From contig NZ_JAMKOJ010000013.1 in NCBI RefSeq assembly GCF_023700755.1, positions 1-64,000 of the forward strand: a stretch of DNA of 64,000 bases, in the 5' to 3' direction. The translations under genes were made by a program, and so were the position numbers. Numbering within the stretch: the stretch's first letter is position 1; each line of letters starts with the position of its first letter. This DNA comes from Allorhizobium sonneratiae. GTDB taxonomy: Bacteria > Pseudomonadota > Alphaproteobacteria > Rhizobiales > Rhizobiaceae. Below are positions 25,394 through 34,221 of the stretch, one piece after another. The notes under the pieces were generated by a model. It was given only the letters and a program-made list of their open reading frames with translations. It ran no database searches and had not been told where the DNA came from.

Positions 25394-26269
25394 TCAGGGG
25401 ACTATAGAGCCGGTATTGGCGAAGGCAAGAGGCGCTTCCATGGCGCGGCCATTGGCGGCATCCACAAGAAGACGCCAGACCTGACCCGACAGCTTTTCAC
25501 CAGGGGAAAGCCTTGTCAGCACAATGTTGACCGACATGTGGTTTCCGTCACGCTTCACCACCCGGTAATCGGTGAACAAAACGCCTTCCGGCCCGGTCAA
25601 AAACAGGTTTGGTGCGGTTGCCGACCCATTCGGCAGCACAAGATCGAGATCGAGACGGCTCTGATCTTTGGCCAGATGAAAGTCTGCAACATGGAAATCG
25701 GCTGTCGGCTGCTCCGGTTCACGCGCCTTGGCCGCCGCAATCAGCATCGCCTCTTCAGAGGTTGCGCTCGTCGCTGCGAGCGCATCGATCGACAGGCTGG
25801 CCTGAAACGGAATGCAGATATTGTGGCAAAGGCCGATAAAGGCGTTAACGGCAAAGGCTTTCGCCTGTTGCCTTCCGTCAGGCGTGATGGTGAACAGAAA
25901 CGTCACCGGATGGGCATAGCCAATATCACGCACCGTTCCGATCTGCTTTTGCTCCGGCACGGGAAAAGCGAGCTGAGACAGCTTTATGGCCGACCCCGGC
26001 TGCGGGCTGATCTGCGGTGGAATTCCCGCATCGCCCGGTTCGCGCCAATAGGTGAACCAGCCCGGATTGGGCACGATCTGAAGCCCGGCCTCACGGCTGC
26101 CATCGGCTGCAGGCGCAAGCAGGATCAGCCGCATCCGGCCCCCCTCGCTGACCACCCAATCGGATGAGGCGGCAAAGGCCGATGCGAGGGATGCCGCAAT
26201 CATAAGCCCGGCAAGAACCACGCAGCGAAGACAGAACAGAAACAGCGACACTATCATGGCACAAACCAT
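25394..26269 (-). CDS. Periplasmic DsbD-alpha/ScsB N-terminal domain protein
   Basis: Encodes 291 residues with a signal peptide ending ...ASAFA. The mature protein matches the N-terminal (alpha) domain of DsbD/ScsB: VPNPGWFTYWREPGDAGIPPQ, then a C-x3-C pair in GLCHNICIPFQ. The multi-span reductant-transfer domain and the C-terminal thioredoxin domain of full DsbD are absent, so this is a stand-alone alpha-domain protein. Its electron donor is not in the window. A second in-frame ATG lies 4 codons in. It faces yqgE divergently across a long repeat-rich spacer. Confidence 0.85.
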   Translation of the reverse strand: MVCAMIVSLFLFCLRCVVLAGLMIAASLASAFAASSDWVVSEGGRMRLILLAPAADGSREAGLQIVPNPGWFTYWREPGDAGIPPQISPQPGSAIKLSQLAFPVPEQKQIGTVRDIGYAHPVTFLFTITPDGRQQAKAFAVNAFIGLCHNICIPFQASLSIDALAATSATSEEAMLIAAAKAREPEQPTADFHVADFHLAKDQSRLDLDLVLPNGSATAPNLFLTGPEGVLFTDYRVVKRDGNHMSVNIVLTRLSPGEKLSGQVWRLLVDAANGRAMEAPLAFANTGSIVP

Positions 26270-26422
26270 AGCCCGAAAGCGCCGCCTGTCGCTACAGATG
26301 CTTGTCCTATGCCGATCATTTTCGGTTGATTGATCGGGCGCGATGCTTCATCCTATCCAAATTGGCATGCAGACCGCGCATCCAATTCAGCTTATGACAG
26401 CGTGGTTTCTGCGTTTTCGAAA

Positions 26423-26467
26423 GCATGTCGCGTTTCATTGTCCGCAATGAAACGCAACGTGTTTTAG
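26423..26467. repeat. CGTTTCATTG palindrome, copy 3
   Basis: GCATGTCG then CGTTTCATTG (26431-26440), TCCG loop, CAATGAAACG (26445-26454) and CAACGTGTTTTAGAGC. Same family as 744-784 and 2114-2158. Confidence 0.7.
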
Positions 26468-26619
26468 AGCGAATGGCGGGGATACGGTCAGGCACGGCTT
26501 TGCGCATGGGCGCGTAACCCGAAACGGCATGACACGTTGATGAGAAAGCGGGATGGGTTGGTTCTGCTTTTCCAGACAGCCGGGATGACCGAAAAGCAGG
26601 TGACACCTTTTTACCCGAT

Positions 26620-26690
26620 GCTCTCACTCTCTGTTTTTACGCATTTCCGGACGGAAAACCGCTATGCACTTTTCTCAGGACAATGCTCTA
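26620..26690. repeat. CGCATTTCCGGACGG mosaic element, copy 2
   Basis: Matches 4601-4669 block by block; ends in TGCTCTA. These are typical rhizobial intergenic mosaic elements by appearance. Confidence 0.75.
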
Positions 26691-26772
26691 AACCGAACTA
26701 AACTGTTGAACCCGATGATCGAGTGTCCCCCAGAACGTGGCGATGAGCGATCCATAACACACCGGAGGCAGC

Positions 26773-27378
26773 ATGGCATTTTCGTCCCTGAAGTCCGATC
26801 GTGAACGCGGCCTGCTCGACGGCCAGTTCCTGATTGCCATGCCCGGCATGAAGGACGCCAATTTCATCCGCACCGTGATCTATGTCTGCGCCCATACCGA
26901 GGCTGGCGCCATGGGTTTCATCATCAACCGGCCGCAATCGGTGAAATTCGCCGATATCCTTCTGCATCTCAACATGATCGATCAGAACGAGGCGATCATG
27001 TTGCCGGAACAGGCGCGCAATTTCCCGATCCAGACCGGGGGGCCGGTGGAAAGCGGCCGCGGCTTCGTGTTGCATTCCGATGATTATCTGAGCGAAAGCA
27101 GCATTCCCGTCAGCGACGACATCTCGCTCACCGCCACGCTCGACATCGTTCGCGCCATCTCCGACGGGCGCGGCCCGTCGAGAGCCACCATGCTGCTCGG
27201 CTATGCCGGCTGGGGACCCGGCCAGTTGGAGGCGGAAATCGCCCAGAACGGCTGGCTGAATTGCCCGCCAAACGAGGATCTGATTTTCGACCGGGCACTG
27301 GACTGCAAATATGACCGGGCGCTGGCGCTGATCGGAATCAGCGCCGCCATGCTCTCCAGCGAGGCCGGTCACGCCTGA
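26773..27378 (+). CDS. YqgE/AlgH family protein (UPF0301)
   Basis: Encodes 201 residues; ATG preceded by CCGGAGGCAGC. Family hallmarks: [15 protein letters not shown] at ~17-31, [25 protein letters not shown], and [16 protein letters not shown]. The family is widespread and structurally known, but its biochemical role is not settled. It overlaps the 3' end of the convergent EamA gene by 10 bases. Confidence 0.93.
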   Translation: MAFSSLKSDRERGLLDGQFLIAMPGMKDANFIRTVIYVCAHTEAGAMGFIINRPQSVKFADILLHLNMIDQNEAIMLPEQARNFPIQTGGPVESGRGFVLHSDDYLSESSIPVSDDISLTATLDIVRAISDGRGPSRATMLLGYAGWGPGQLEAEIAQNGWLNCPPNEDLIFDRALDCKYDRALALIGISAAMLSSEAGHA

Positions 27379-28304
27379 AGCCGCGCTTTCCTGCGCAACA
27401 AGGCTTTTTTGTCCTGCCACAGGCTGGCGGGCAGCGTCATGGCCAGAACACCGGGCAGAATGAACACCAGCCCCACCCAGGCCACAGCACTCGGCCGTTC
27501 GCCGAGGAACGCCATGGAGATGGCCACCCCGATCGGCACCCGAACGAAGCCCTGCGCCGTTGTGCCAACCGTTCCCAATGTCCGCATCAGGCGGAAATAG
27601 ATGACGAAGGCGCCCGCCGTCGAGAAAACAGAGAGGAAGACCAGCGCCATCATCGACATCAGGGACGGATGGAGTTGCCATGGATGATCGACGATGAGGC
27701 TGAGGGGAATGAGCATGGCGCTGGCGCACAGCATTGAGCCCGCCGCCGGTACCATGGCGTCATATGTGCGGAAACGCTGGCCGAATATCGCTGCCGCCGC
27801 ATAGGCGACAGAGGCGAATACCACGGCCAGTTCGCCGGTCAGATCATGCCCGGCACCGGCAAAGGCCGAGGTTCCGACAATCAGACATGTTCCCGCCATG
27901 CCGGAAAGGATGCCGGTCAGCTTGCCGAAGCTTACCCCTTCATGCCGTGTCACCAGAGCGGTCATGATGAAAGCGAAGATCGGGGTCATGGCATTGAGAA
28001 TAACAGCCAGCCCCGCATCCACATGCTGTTCGGCCCAGGCGATCAAGGTGAAGGGCACGGCGCTGTTCAGGCAGGCCTGAATGAAAAAATTGAGCCAGCT
28101 TTGCCGATCGCGCGGCATGTCCACCTTTCGGATGCGCAATATCCCCAGCAGGATACATCCGGCAAGCAAGGTGCGCGCTGCAATCAGGGTGATCGGCGGA
28201 ATGGTCTCGACCCCCAGACGGATGAACGTATAAGCGCCGCCCCACAAGGTGGCGAGAAGCAGCAAAAAACCCAATTCGGGTAAAACAGGTCTATGAACAC
28301 GCAT
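27369..28304 (-). CDS. EamA (DMT) family inner-membrane transporter
   Basis: Encodes 311 residues from the ATG at 28304 (MRVHRPVL), with GGAG nine bases upstream; the ORF extends 5 codons to a TTG. Ten hydrophobic segments in two EamA repeats; [18 protein letters not shown] in the first helix and a Pro/Gly-rich [15 protein letters not shown] near the end are typical. Members export amino acids or metabolites; the substrate is unknown. It is divergent from an ArsR-type regulator that may control it. Confidence 0.9.
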   Translation of the reverse strand: MRVHRPVLPELGFLLLLATLWGGAYTFIRLGVETIPPITLIAARTLLAGCILLGILRIRKVDMPRDRQSWLNFFIQACLNSAVPFTLIAWAEQHVDAGLAVILNAMTPIFAFIMTALVTRHEGVSFGKLTGILSGMAGTCLIVGTSAFAGAGHDLTGELAVVFASVAYAAAAIFGQRFRTYDAMVPAAGSMLCASAMLIPLSLIVDHPWQLHPSLMSMMALVFLSVFSTAGAFVIYFRLMRTLGTVGTTAQGFVRVPIGVAISMAFLGERPSAVAWVGLVFILPGVLAMTLPASLWQDKKALLRRKARLQA

Positions 28305-28425
28305 TGTTTCAGTCTCCAAACCATGACATCGCCCCGGTTAAACCAGCTTTCACCGCCGCGATGCTTCGGCGAAGAGCGAAATCTTGCCTCGTGACACCCA
28401 TCTCAGGCCAGCCTATTGTGCAGCC

Positions 28426-29133
28426 ATGACCCAGATCGCTTCAGGAAACAGAGTGGCGGAAATTGGCGCGCTGATCGGCGATCCGGCGCGGGCCCATATT
28501 CTGCTGGCGCTGATGGCGGGTCAGGCACTGACGGCAGGAGAACTGGCGGACACGGCGGGGGTGACGGCGCAGACGGCAAGCGGCCATCTGGCCAAAATGG
28601 TCGAAGGTGGCCTGCTGGCCGTAGAAAAACAGGGACGCCATCGATATTATCGCATAGCCTCAGCCGAAGTGGCCGAGACCATGGAAACCATGATGGCGCT
28701 GGCGGCAACCGGGCCGGTACGGCTGCGCCCGGTGGGGCCGAAAGACCGTGCGCTCCGCGCCGCCCGCTCCTGTTATGACCATATAGCCGGTACGCTTGGC
28801 GTGGCGATTGCCGATCGTCTGATCAGCATGGGGCATCTTGAGGCCCATGACGGCGCTTTCACATTGACACCCTCAGGCCATGGATTTTTCACCTGTTTCG
28901 GCCTGGACCCAAAGGGGCAGGCAGATGATACAGCCAGCCGCCGGCCTTTATGCCGCGCCTGTCTCGACTGGAGCGAAAGACGCCCGCATCTTGCCGGACG
29001 GGCGGGTGCAGCCCTGATGCGTCATGCGCTCGATCAGGGGCTCTTGCTCAGACGCGCTTCATCGCGCAGTCTGAGCGTCACACCGCATGGCCGAAGCGTT
29101 TTTGCCGACCTCTTCGGTATCACCGATCTTTGA
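28426..29133 (+). CDS. ArsR-family winged-helix transcriptional regulator
   Basis: Encodes 235 residues from the ATG at 28426; a TTG 14 codons upstream is possible. The N-terminal ~90 residues are an ArsR-type winged helix: IGDPARAHILLALMAGQAL, TAGELADTAGVTAQTASGHLAKM (recognition helix), and the wing EKQGRHRYYRIAS. The C-terminal ~140 residues form an extra domain with a Cys pair in RPLCRACLDWSERRPHLAG, seen in YdhH/ArsR-like regulators of drug exporters. It probably represses the divergent EamA gene. Confidence 0.88.
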   Translation: MTQIASGNRVAEIGALIGDPARAHILLALMAGQALTAGELADTAGVTAQTASGHLAKMVEGGLLAVEKQGRHRYYRIASAEVAETMETMMALAATGPVRLRPVGPKDRALRAARSCYDHIAGTLGVAIADRLISMGHLEAHDGAFTLTPSGHGFFTCFGLDPKGQADDTASRRPLCRACLDWSERRPHLAGRAGAALMRHALDQGLLLRRASSRSLSVTPHGRSVFADLFGITDL

Positions 29134-29172
29134 GCGATTGCCGATTGTGTGAAACGGCTCAACCGTCTGCGC

Positions 29173-32100
29173 TCACACCCGTCTTGCCCGCTGAGTCTGT
29201 TCTTTCAACAGACGTGACACCGCATCCGGGCCTATGGCTGCGCCATAGAGATAGCTCTGGCCGTAGCGGCAGCCCATGGCCCGCAGCATAGCGGCATCCT
29301 CATCGGTGGCGATGCCTTCGGCCACGACATCCATGCCCATCTCGCCCGCCATGGCGATCACCGACCGCAGGACGATATCGCGCCGTTCGCTCTGCTCGGT
29401 CACCAGGCTGCGATCGAGCTTCAGCGTATCGAAGGGGAAGCGGGTCAGATAGGTAAGTGAGGAATAGCCGGAGCCGAAATCGTCGAGTGCCAGGCTGAGA
29501 CCGAGCTCCTTGAGCCTGGTCAGCACCAGACGCGCCTGTTCAGGATTTTTCACCACCACCGTTTCGGTCAGTTCCAGCTTGAGGCGGCGCGGATCGCAGT
29601 TCATCCGGGTCAACAGCGTGCGGATGTCGTTGTAAAGCCCGTTATTGAGCAATTGCGCGCTGGACAGATTGACGGAGACGAAGATCGGCAGCTTGCCCGC
29701 CAATGTCTCCCATTCGGCCAGATCGCTGATCGTGCGCTCCAGAGCAAACATGCCGAGTGGCGTGATCAGATCGCTGTTTTCGGCCAGCGGAATGAATTCC
29801 GAAGGGGGCACATTCCCACGCTTGGGATGATCCCAACGCATCAGAGCCTCGAAACCGGCAAGTTCACCCGCCTCCAGCCCGATGACGGGCTGATAAGCCA
29901 TGGTCAGTTCGCCGCGCTCGATGGCCTTTTGCAGATCGGTTTCCAGTTGCAGCTTGTCGAGAACCACACCACGGAAGGCTGGACGGAAGGGTTCCACCCG
30001 GTCGCCGCCGCCCCTTTTGGCCCGCACCATGGCCAGTTCCGCATCCGCAAACAGGCTGGCTGCACTTTCCTGTTGGTCGACAAAACTTGCCAGACCGATC
30101 GAGGCTGTCAGGTTGATCTCCTGATTGGCAAAGGTGATCGGCACCTTGATCGCCTTGCTGATCGCATCGGCAAAATCGGCAACACGCGCCGGGTCGCGCT
30201 CGGCGGCAAGAATGAGGCCGAACTGGTCTCCGGCCAGCCGCGCCAGCGTATCCTGCGGCTTCATCAGACGGCGCAAACGCCGGGTCAAAGCAATCAGGAT
30301 ATTGTCTCCGGCGGCGATGCCGAAGCGGTCATTGACCTCGCCATAGCGGTCGAAATCGATGATCATCACCGTCGGACGCACAGTGTCGCTGCCACCGGCC
30401 AGCGTCAGCAGCATCTGCAATCGGTCGAGAAACACCTCACGGTTCGGCAGGCCGGTGAGATTGTCGTTGATGGCGTCAAGCAGCAGCCGGTCCACGGTAT
30501 TTTTCTGCTCGGTGACATCGGCAACCGTGCCGACGCAGCGGATGATCTCGCCATTGGCGCCCAGAACCGGACGGGCGCGGATATGCAGCCAGTGGAAATG
30601 ACCGTCATCGGCACGCAGGCGGAATTCATGATTGATCCGGCCCCGCTTGTGTTCGAGAAGCACATCGAGCGTCGTGCGGAAGCGGTCGCGGTCATCTGGA
30701 TGCAGATTGGGCAGCCAGTTGCGCACCGCCCCGTTCAGCGCCCCCTGCGACAGGCCGAGACGCATGGATATGTCGGGAATGGTCACCACCCGGTCGCGCG
30801 CCACATCCCAGTCCCACACCGTATCGCCCGCCCCCGTCAGCGCCAGCGACTGCCGCTCCAGATCGGAAAACAGGCCTTGATGATAGCCCGTGCCGGAAAA
30901 GGCATGCTGCATGACCGTGAAGCCAATCAACAGCACGATCAGCACAAGCGCCCCGGCATCGGCCGGCTGGATGATGTCGTTCGACAGCCTGCCCGTCACC
31001 GTCAGCCATCCGGCAATCACCCAGGCGACGATCAGCGTCCAGGTCGGCACCAGAAGAATAGCGCGGTCATAACGATTGATACCGAGATAGACGATCAGGG
31101 CAATGCCCGCCACCGCCGTCAGCGCCAGCGAAATGCGGGCAATGCCGGCGGCGATTTCCGGTTCATAGACCGCCACGCCGAAGAGCAGCACCAGGCCGAC
31201 GACCCAGGCAAAGGTGGCATAGCCCAGATGCACATGCCAGCGGTTGAGATTGAGATAGGCGAAGAGGAAAATCACCAGGCTGGAGGCAAGCGCCACCTCC
31301 GCCGAGGCCCGCCAGACCTGTTCGCTCATGGCGGTGATGGTGATCAGCTTGCCGAGAAAGCCGAAATCGACACAGACAAAGGCAAGAACCGACCAGGCAA
31401 GGGCTGCCGCCGCCGGCAGCATGGAGGTGCCGCGCACGACGAACAAAATGGTGAGAAACACCGCCAGCAGGCCGGAAATGCCAAGAACGATGCCGTGATA
31501 GAGGGTGAAGGAATTCAGCGTGTCCTTGTAGGCATTCGGCTCCCACAGATAAAGCTGCGGCAGTTTCGGCGAGGAGAGTTCCGCCACGAAGGTAACGACG
31601 GCGCCGGGATTGAGCGTCAGGCGGAAGACATCGGCATCGTCACTCGGCAGTTTGTCAAGCGCAAAGCCTTCGCTCGGCGTGATCGCCACAATACGTTCAG
31701 AGCCGAGATCCGGCCAGAAGACGCCGGAATTGACCAGCCGGTAATGCGGCGCGACAATCACCCGTTCGAGCTGTTCGTCGGTGACATTGGCCAGCGCGAA
31801 CACCGCCCAGTCACCCTCATGCGTCTTCGATGTGGCGCGCACCTCGATGCGGCGGCGGATACCGTCGGGACCGGCGGCCGTGGAAACCTGAAAGGCATCG
31901 CCCTGATTGTGATAGATTTCCGTGGTCGCCGTCAGATCGAGCGCGGTGTCGTCCTTGGTGATCTTCACCGGCTCAACGGCCAGCGCCGGTGCCGCTGCGG
32001 CAAAGAGCAGAAGCCCGGCAATCGCCACAGCAAGAAAACGCCGGAAAAAAACGGCCAGACACAGGCAAACAATCGATAAAACGAAGAAAAAAACCATCAT
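29173..32100 (-). CDS. Membrane PAS-GGDEF-EAL protein, probable c-di-GMP phosphodiesterase
   Basis: Encodes 975 residues. N-terminal hydrophobic leader, a periplasmic region (~42-190), then about seven to eight membrane segments (~195-410), a PAS domain (~425-550, GDTVWDWDVARDRV...GTVADVTEQK), a GGDEF-type domain (~560-715) and an EAL domain (~725-975). The cyclase signature is degenerate, A-G-D-Q-F in RLAGDQFGLI, so cyclase activity is unlikely; the EAL side keeps FEALMRWDHP, SVNLSSAQL, LELTETV, LDDFGSGYSSL and VAEGIAT, consistent with active phosphodiesterase. Translation is coupled to the upstream GNAT gene (ATGA overlap). Confidence 0.93.
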   Translation of the reverse strand: MMVFFFVLSIVCLCLAVFFRRFLAVAIAGLLLFAAAAPALAVEPVKITKDDTALDLTATTEIYHNQGDAFQVSTAAGPDGIRRRIEVRATSKTHEGDWAVFALANVTDEQLERVIVAPHYRLVNSGVFWPDLGSERIVAITPSEGFALDKLPSDDADVFRLTLNPGAVVTFVAELSSPKLPQLYLWEPNAYKDTLNSFTLYHGIVLGISGLLAVFLTILFVVRGTSMLPAAAALAWSVLAFVCVDFGFLGKLITITAMSEQVWRASAEVALASSLVIFLFAYLNLNRWHVHLGYATFAWVVGLVLLFGVAVYEPEIAAGIARISLALTAVAGIALIVYLGINRYDRAILLVPTWTLIVAWVIAGWLTVTGRLSNDIIQPADAGALVLIVLLIGFTVMQHAFSGTGYHQGLFSDLERQSLALTGAGDTVWDWDVARDRVVTIPDISMRLGLSQGALNGAVRNWLPNLHPDDRDRFRTTLDVLLEHKRGRINHEFRLRADDGHFHWLHIRARPVLGANGEIIRCVGTVADVTEQKNTVDRLLLDAINDNLTGLPNREVFLDRLQMLLTLAGGSDTVRPTVMIIDFDRYGEVNDRFGIAAGDNILIALTRRLRRLMKPQDTLARLAGDQFGLILAAERDPARVADFADAISKAIKVPITFANQEINLTASIGLASFVDQQESAASLFADAELAMVRAKRGGGDRVEPFRPAFRGVVLDKLQLETDLQKAIERGELTMAYQPVIGLEAGELAGFEALMRWDHPKRGNVPPSEFIPLAENSDLITPLGMFALERTISDLAEWETLAGKLPIFVSVNLSSAQLLNNGLYNDIRTLLTRMNCDPRRLKLELTETVVVKNPEQARLVLTRLKELGLSLALDDFGSGYSSLTYLTRFPFDTLKLDRSLVTEQSERRDIVLRSVIAMAGEMGMDVVAEGIATDEDAAMLRAMGCRYGQSYLYGAAIGPDAVSRLLKEQTQRARRV

Positions 32101-32711
32101 GCGTAAAAATGCTTTCGGGTAAGCTCCGTCCTATCCGAAATCAGGGCGTAGAGCGCATGGTCCCGCCAGGCTCCGTTGATGTTCAGATAGGCGCGCAAAA
32201 GACCCTCCCGTTGAAATCCGGCCCGTTCCAGCAGGCGCACACTCTTGTCGTTGTCGGGAATACAGGCCGCTTCGATGCGATGCAATTCCAGTTCCCTGAA
32301 GATGTAAGGTATAGCCATTTGAAGTGCGGCAAACATATGACCCTTGCCGGCGAAAACCTCCCCCATCCAGTAACCGATCATGCAGGCCTGGGAAACGCCG
32401 CGGCGGATGAGACCGATGGTCAGACCACCCATCAGTTGATCGTTTTTTTCGTCGAAGAGAAAAAACGGTACGGCCAGGCCGCATTCATATTCCTGGGTAT
32501 TGCGCAGAACCCGGGCGCGGAAGGACGATTCCGTCAGTTCGTCAGTGCGCCAGAGCGGCTCCCAGGGCTGGAGAAACGCCCGGCTTTGCGACCTCAGCCT
32601 GTACCATTGCTGATAGTCGCTGTTGCGCGGCAGACGCAACAGGTGAACACCGTCACGCAGGTGTGGCCTTTCCGGCTGCCGCGACAGAAACCGAAACACC
32701 GATCGCGTCAT
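32097..32711 (-). CDS. GNAT N-acetyltransferase, RimJ/RimL type
   Basis: Encodes 204 residues. The acetyl-CoA-binding segment is the Q/RxxGxG/A-like stretch IGYWMGEVFAGKGHMFAALQ, followed by LELHRIEAACIPDNDKSVRLLERAGFQREG, which is the RimJ/RimL signature region. Members acetylate N-termini of ribosomal proteins or other amines; the target here is unknown. It lies between the M16 peptidase and the GGDEF-EAL gene and its stop overlaps the start of the latter. Confidence 0.9.
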   Translation of the reverse strand: MTRSVFRFLSRQPERPHLRDGVHLLRLPRNSDYQQWYRLRSQSRAFLQPWEPLWRTDELTESSFRARVLRNTQEYECGLAVPFFLFDEKNDQLMGGLTIGLIRRGVSQACMIGYWMGEVFAGKGHMFAALQMAIPYIFRELELHRIEAACIPDNDKSVRLLERAGFQREGLLRAYLNINGAWRDHALYALISDRTELTRKHFYA

Positions 32712-32869
32712 TTTTTTCCCTGCCCCTCTTGCAGCGGCCGCGACCGCCTGCCCCGACAGTGGACGGCGCGTCAGATCAACTTTTGCGCCGTTCTGTCTGT
32801 TCTGTCCTGCCGCAGGATGAAAGGCCAGGCCTCACCCGTTCATGGCAGAATTGCCTATCATTCTGTCTC

Positions 32870-34171
32870 TCAGCTCGCCGCCCTCAATGACTTTTTGCCC
32901 GATTGGCCAAGCCCTGCAACGATCTCTTCCAGCGAAGCCAGCCGCTCGACCGGCCCGATGGCCGACACCGTCGGCTTGCCGGTAAAGAAGAGGCGTCCGG
33001 CCAGATCGGTGAGCCTGTCGATGGTGATGCCTTCCAGCCGCTCCATCAGTTCGCCGTTAGAGATCGGCCGACCGTAAAGCATCATCTGCCTTGCAATCTG
33101 TCCGGCCCGTGCTGCCGGGCTTTCCTGCCCCATCAAAAGCTGCGCACGGATCTGCGCCCGCGAGCGGTCGATTTCCTGGGTCTCGATATGTTCGGAGGCC
33201 TTGTGCAGTTCCTGCAACAGAACCGGCACCAGTTCCGGCAGATTGTCGCCGCCGGTTGCCGCATGAATGCCGAATATTCCGGTATCGGAAAAGCCCCAAT
33301 GGAAGGCATAGACCGAATAGCACAGCCCGCGGAACTCGCGCACTTCCTGGAAGAGCCGCGAAGACATGCCGCCGCCAAGAATATTGGCGAGAATCTGCGA
33401 ACAGTAGAAGTCGCGCATATGATAGGCGCGGCCCTCGAACCCGATGAGGAGCTGCGTGTCCATCAGATCGCGGCTTTCGCGGGCATCACCGCCGGTATAG
33501 ATCGCCGGGGCAACGGACGGCGCGACGGTGGCGGCCCCTCGTGCCAGACCGGCAAAGCGGGTTTCGACCTCGCGAACGAAAGCATCGTGATCGACGGCGC
33601 CCGCCGCCACGACGAACATGCGCTCGGTGGTGTAATTGCGCGCCATATAGGCACGGATCTGGTCGCTGGAAAAGCTTTCCACCGTTTCAGGCGTGCCGAG
33701 AATGCTGCGACCAAGCGTCTGGTTGCGGAAGGCCGTCTCAGCGAAACGGTCGAAGACCACATCGTCGGGTGTATCGACGGATGCACCGATCTCCTGCAGG
33801 ATCACATGTTTTTCCCGGATCAATTCTTCGTCATCAAAAACCGATTCGGTCAGAATATCGGCCAGCATGTCGACGGCCAGCGGCACATTCTCCTTCAGCA
33901 CCCGCGCATAATAGGAGGTGGTTTCGGTGGAGGTGGCGGCATTGAGCTCACCGCCGACATTTTCGATTTCCTCGGCGATCTGGCGGGCGCTGCGCCGTTT
34001 CGTGCCCTTGAAGGCCATGTGTTCGAGAAGATGGGCGATGCCGTGCTCGTCGCCCGTCTCATCGCGCGAACCGGACTTTACCCACACACCAAGCGCAACA
34101 CTTTCCAGATGCGGCATGGTTTCGGTTACAACAGTCAATCCCGAAGCAAGCCGGGTGCACTCAACAGTCAT
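32870..34171 (-). CDS. M16 zinc peptidase (processing-peptidase-like)
   Basis: Encodes 433 residues from the ATG at 34171, with GGAAAG nine bases upstream; a GTG two codons earlier is possible. The inverted zinc motif H-L-L-E-H is at 47-51 with the distal Glu in EIENVGGELNAATSTETT about 70 residues later. The C-terminal half has the second M16 domain, with GGGMSSRLFQEVREFRGLCYSVYAF. The family is close to mitochondrial processing peptidase beta and to bacterial PqqL/YmxG-like peptidases. It follows thrC by 50 bases on the same strand. Confidence 0.94.
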   Translation of the reverse strand: MTVECTRLASGLTVVTETMPHLESVALGVWVKSGSRDETGDEHGIAHLLEHMAFKGTKRRSARQIAEEIENVGGELNAATSTETTSYYARVLKENVPLAVDMLADILTESVFDDEELIREKHVILQEIGASVDTPDDVVFDRFAETAFRNQTLGRSILGTPETVESFSSDQIRAYMARNYTTERMFVVAAGAVDHDAFVREVETRFAGLARGAATVAPSVAPAIYTGGDARESRDLMDTQLLIGFEGRAYHMRDFYCSQILANILGGGMSSRLFQEVREFRGLCYSVYAFHWGFSDTGIFGIHAATGGDNLPELVPVLLQELHKASEHIETQEIDRSRAQIRAQLLMGQESPAARAGQIARQMMLYGRPISNGELMERLEGITIDRLTDLAGRLFFTGKPTVSAIGPVERLASLEEIVAGLGQSGKKSLRAAS

Positions 34172-34221
34172 GTCCACTCTTTCCGCAATTCTCTACTGCT
34201 GCGCTTTCGATCCGGTGGCGG

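Larger units (their letters stand above)
26270..26772. other. Long intergenic spacer made of dispersed repeats
   Basis: No gene. Between two divergent genes it holds a CGTTTCATTG palindrome (26423-26467), a degenerate GAAAAG...CTTTTT element (26570-26620) and a CGCATTTCCGGACGG mosaic element (26620-26690). Confidence 0.7.

Noticed and set aside
29653..32079. 808-codon plus-strand ORF
   Set aside because: Antisense to the GGDEF-EAL gene, whose motifs are unmistakable; His/Gln/Arg-rich shadow composition.
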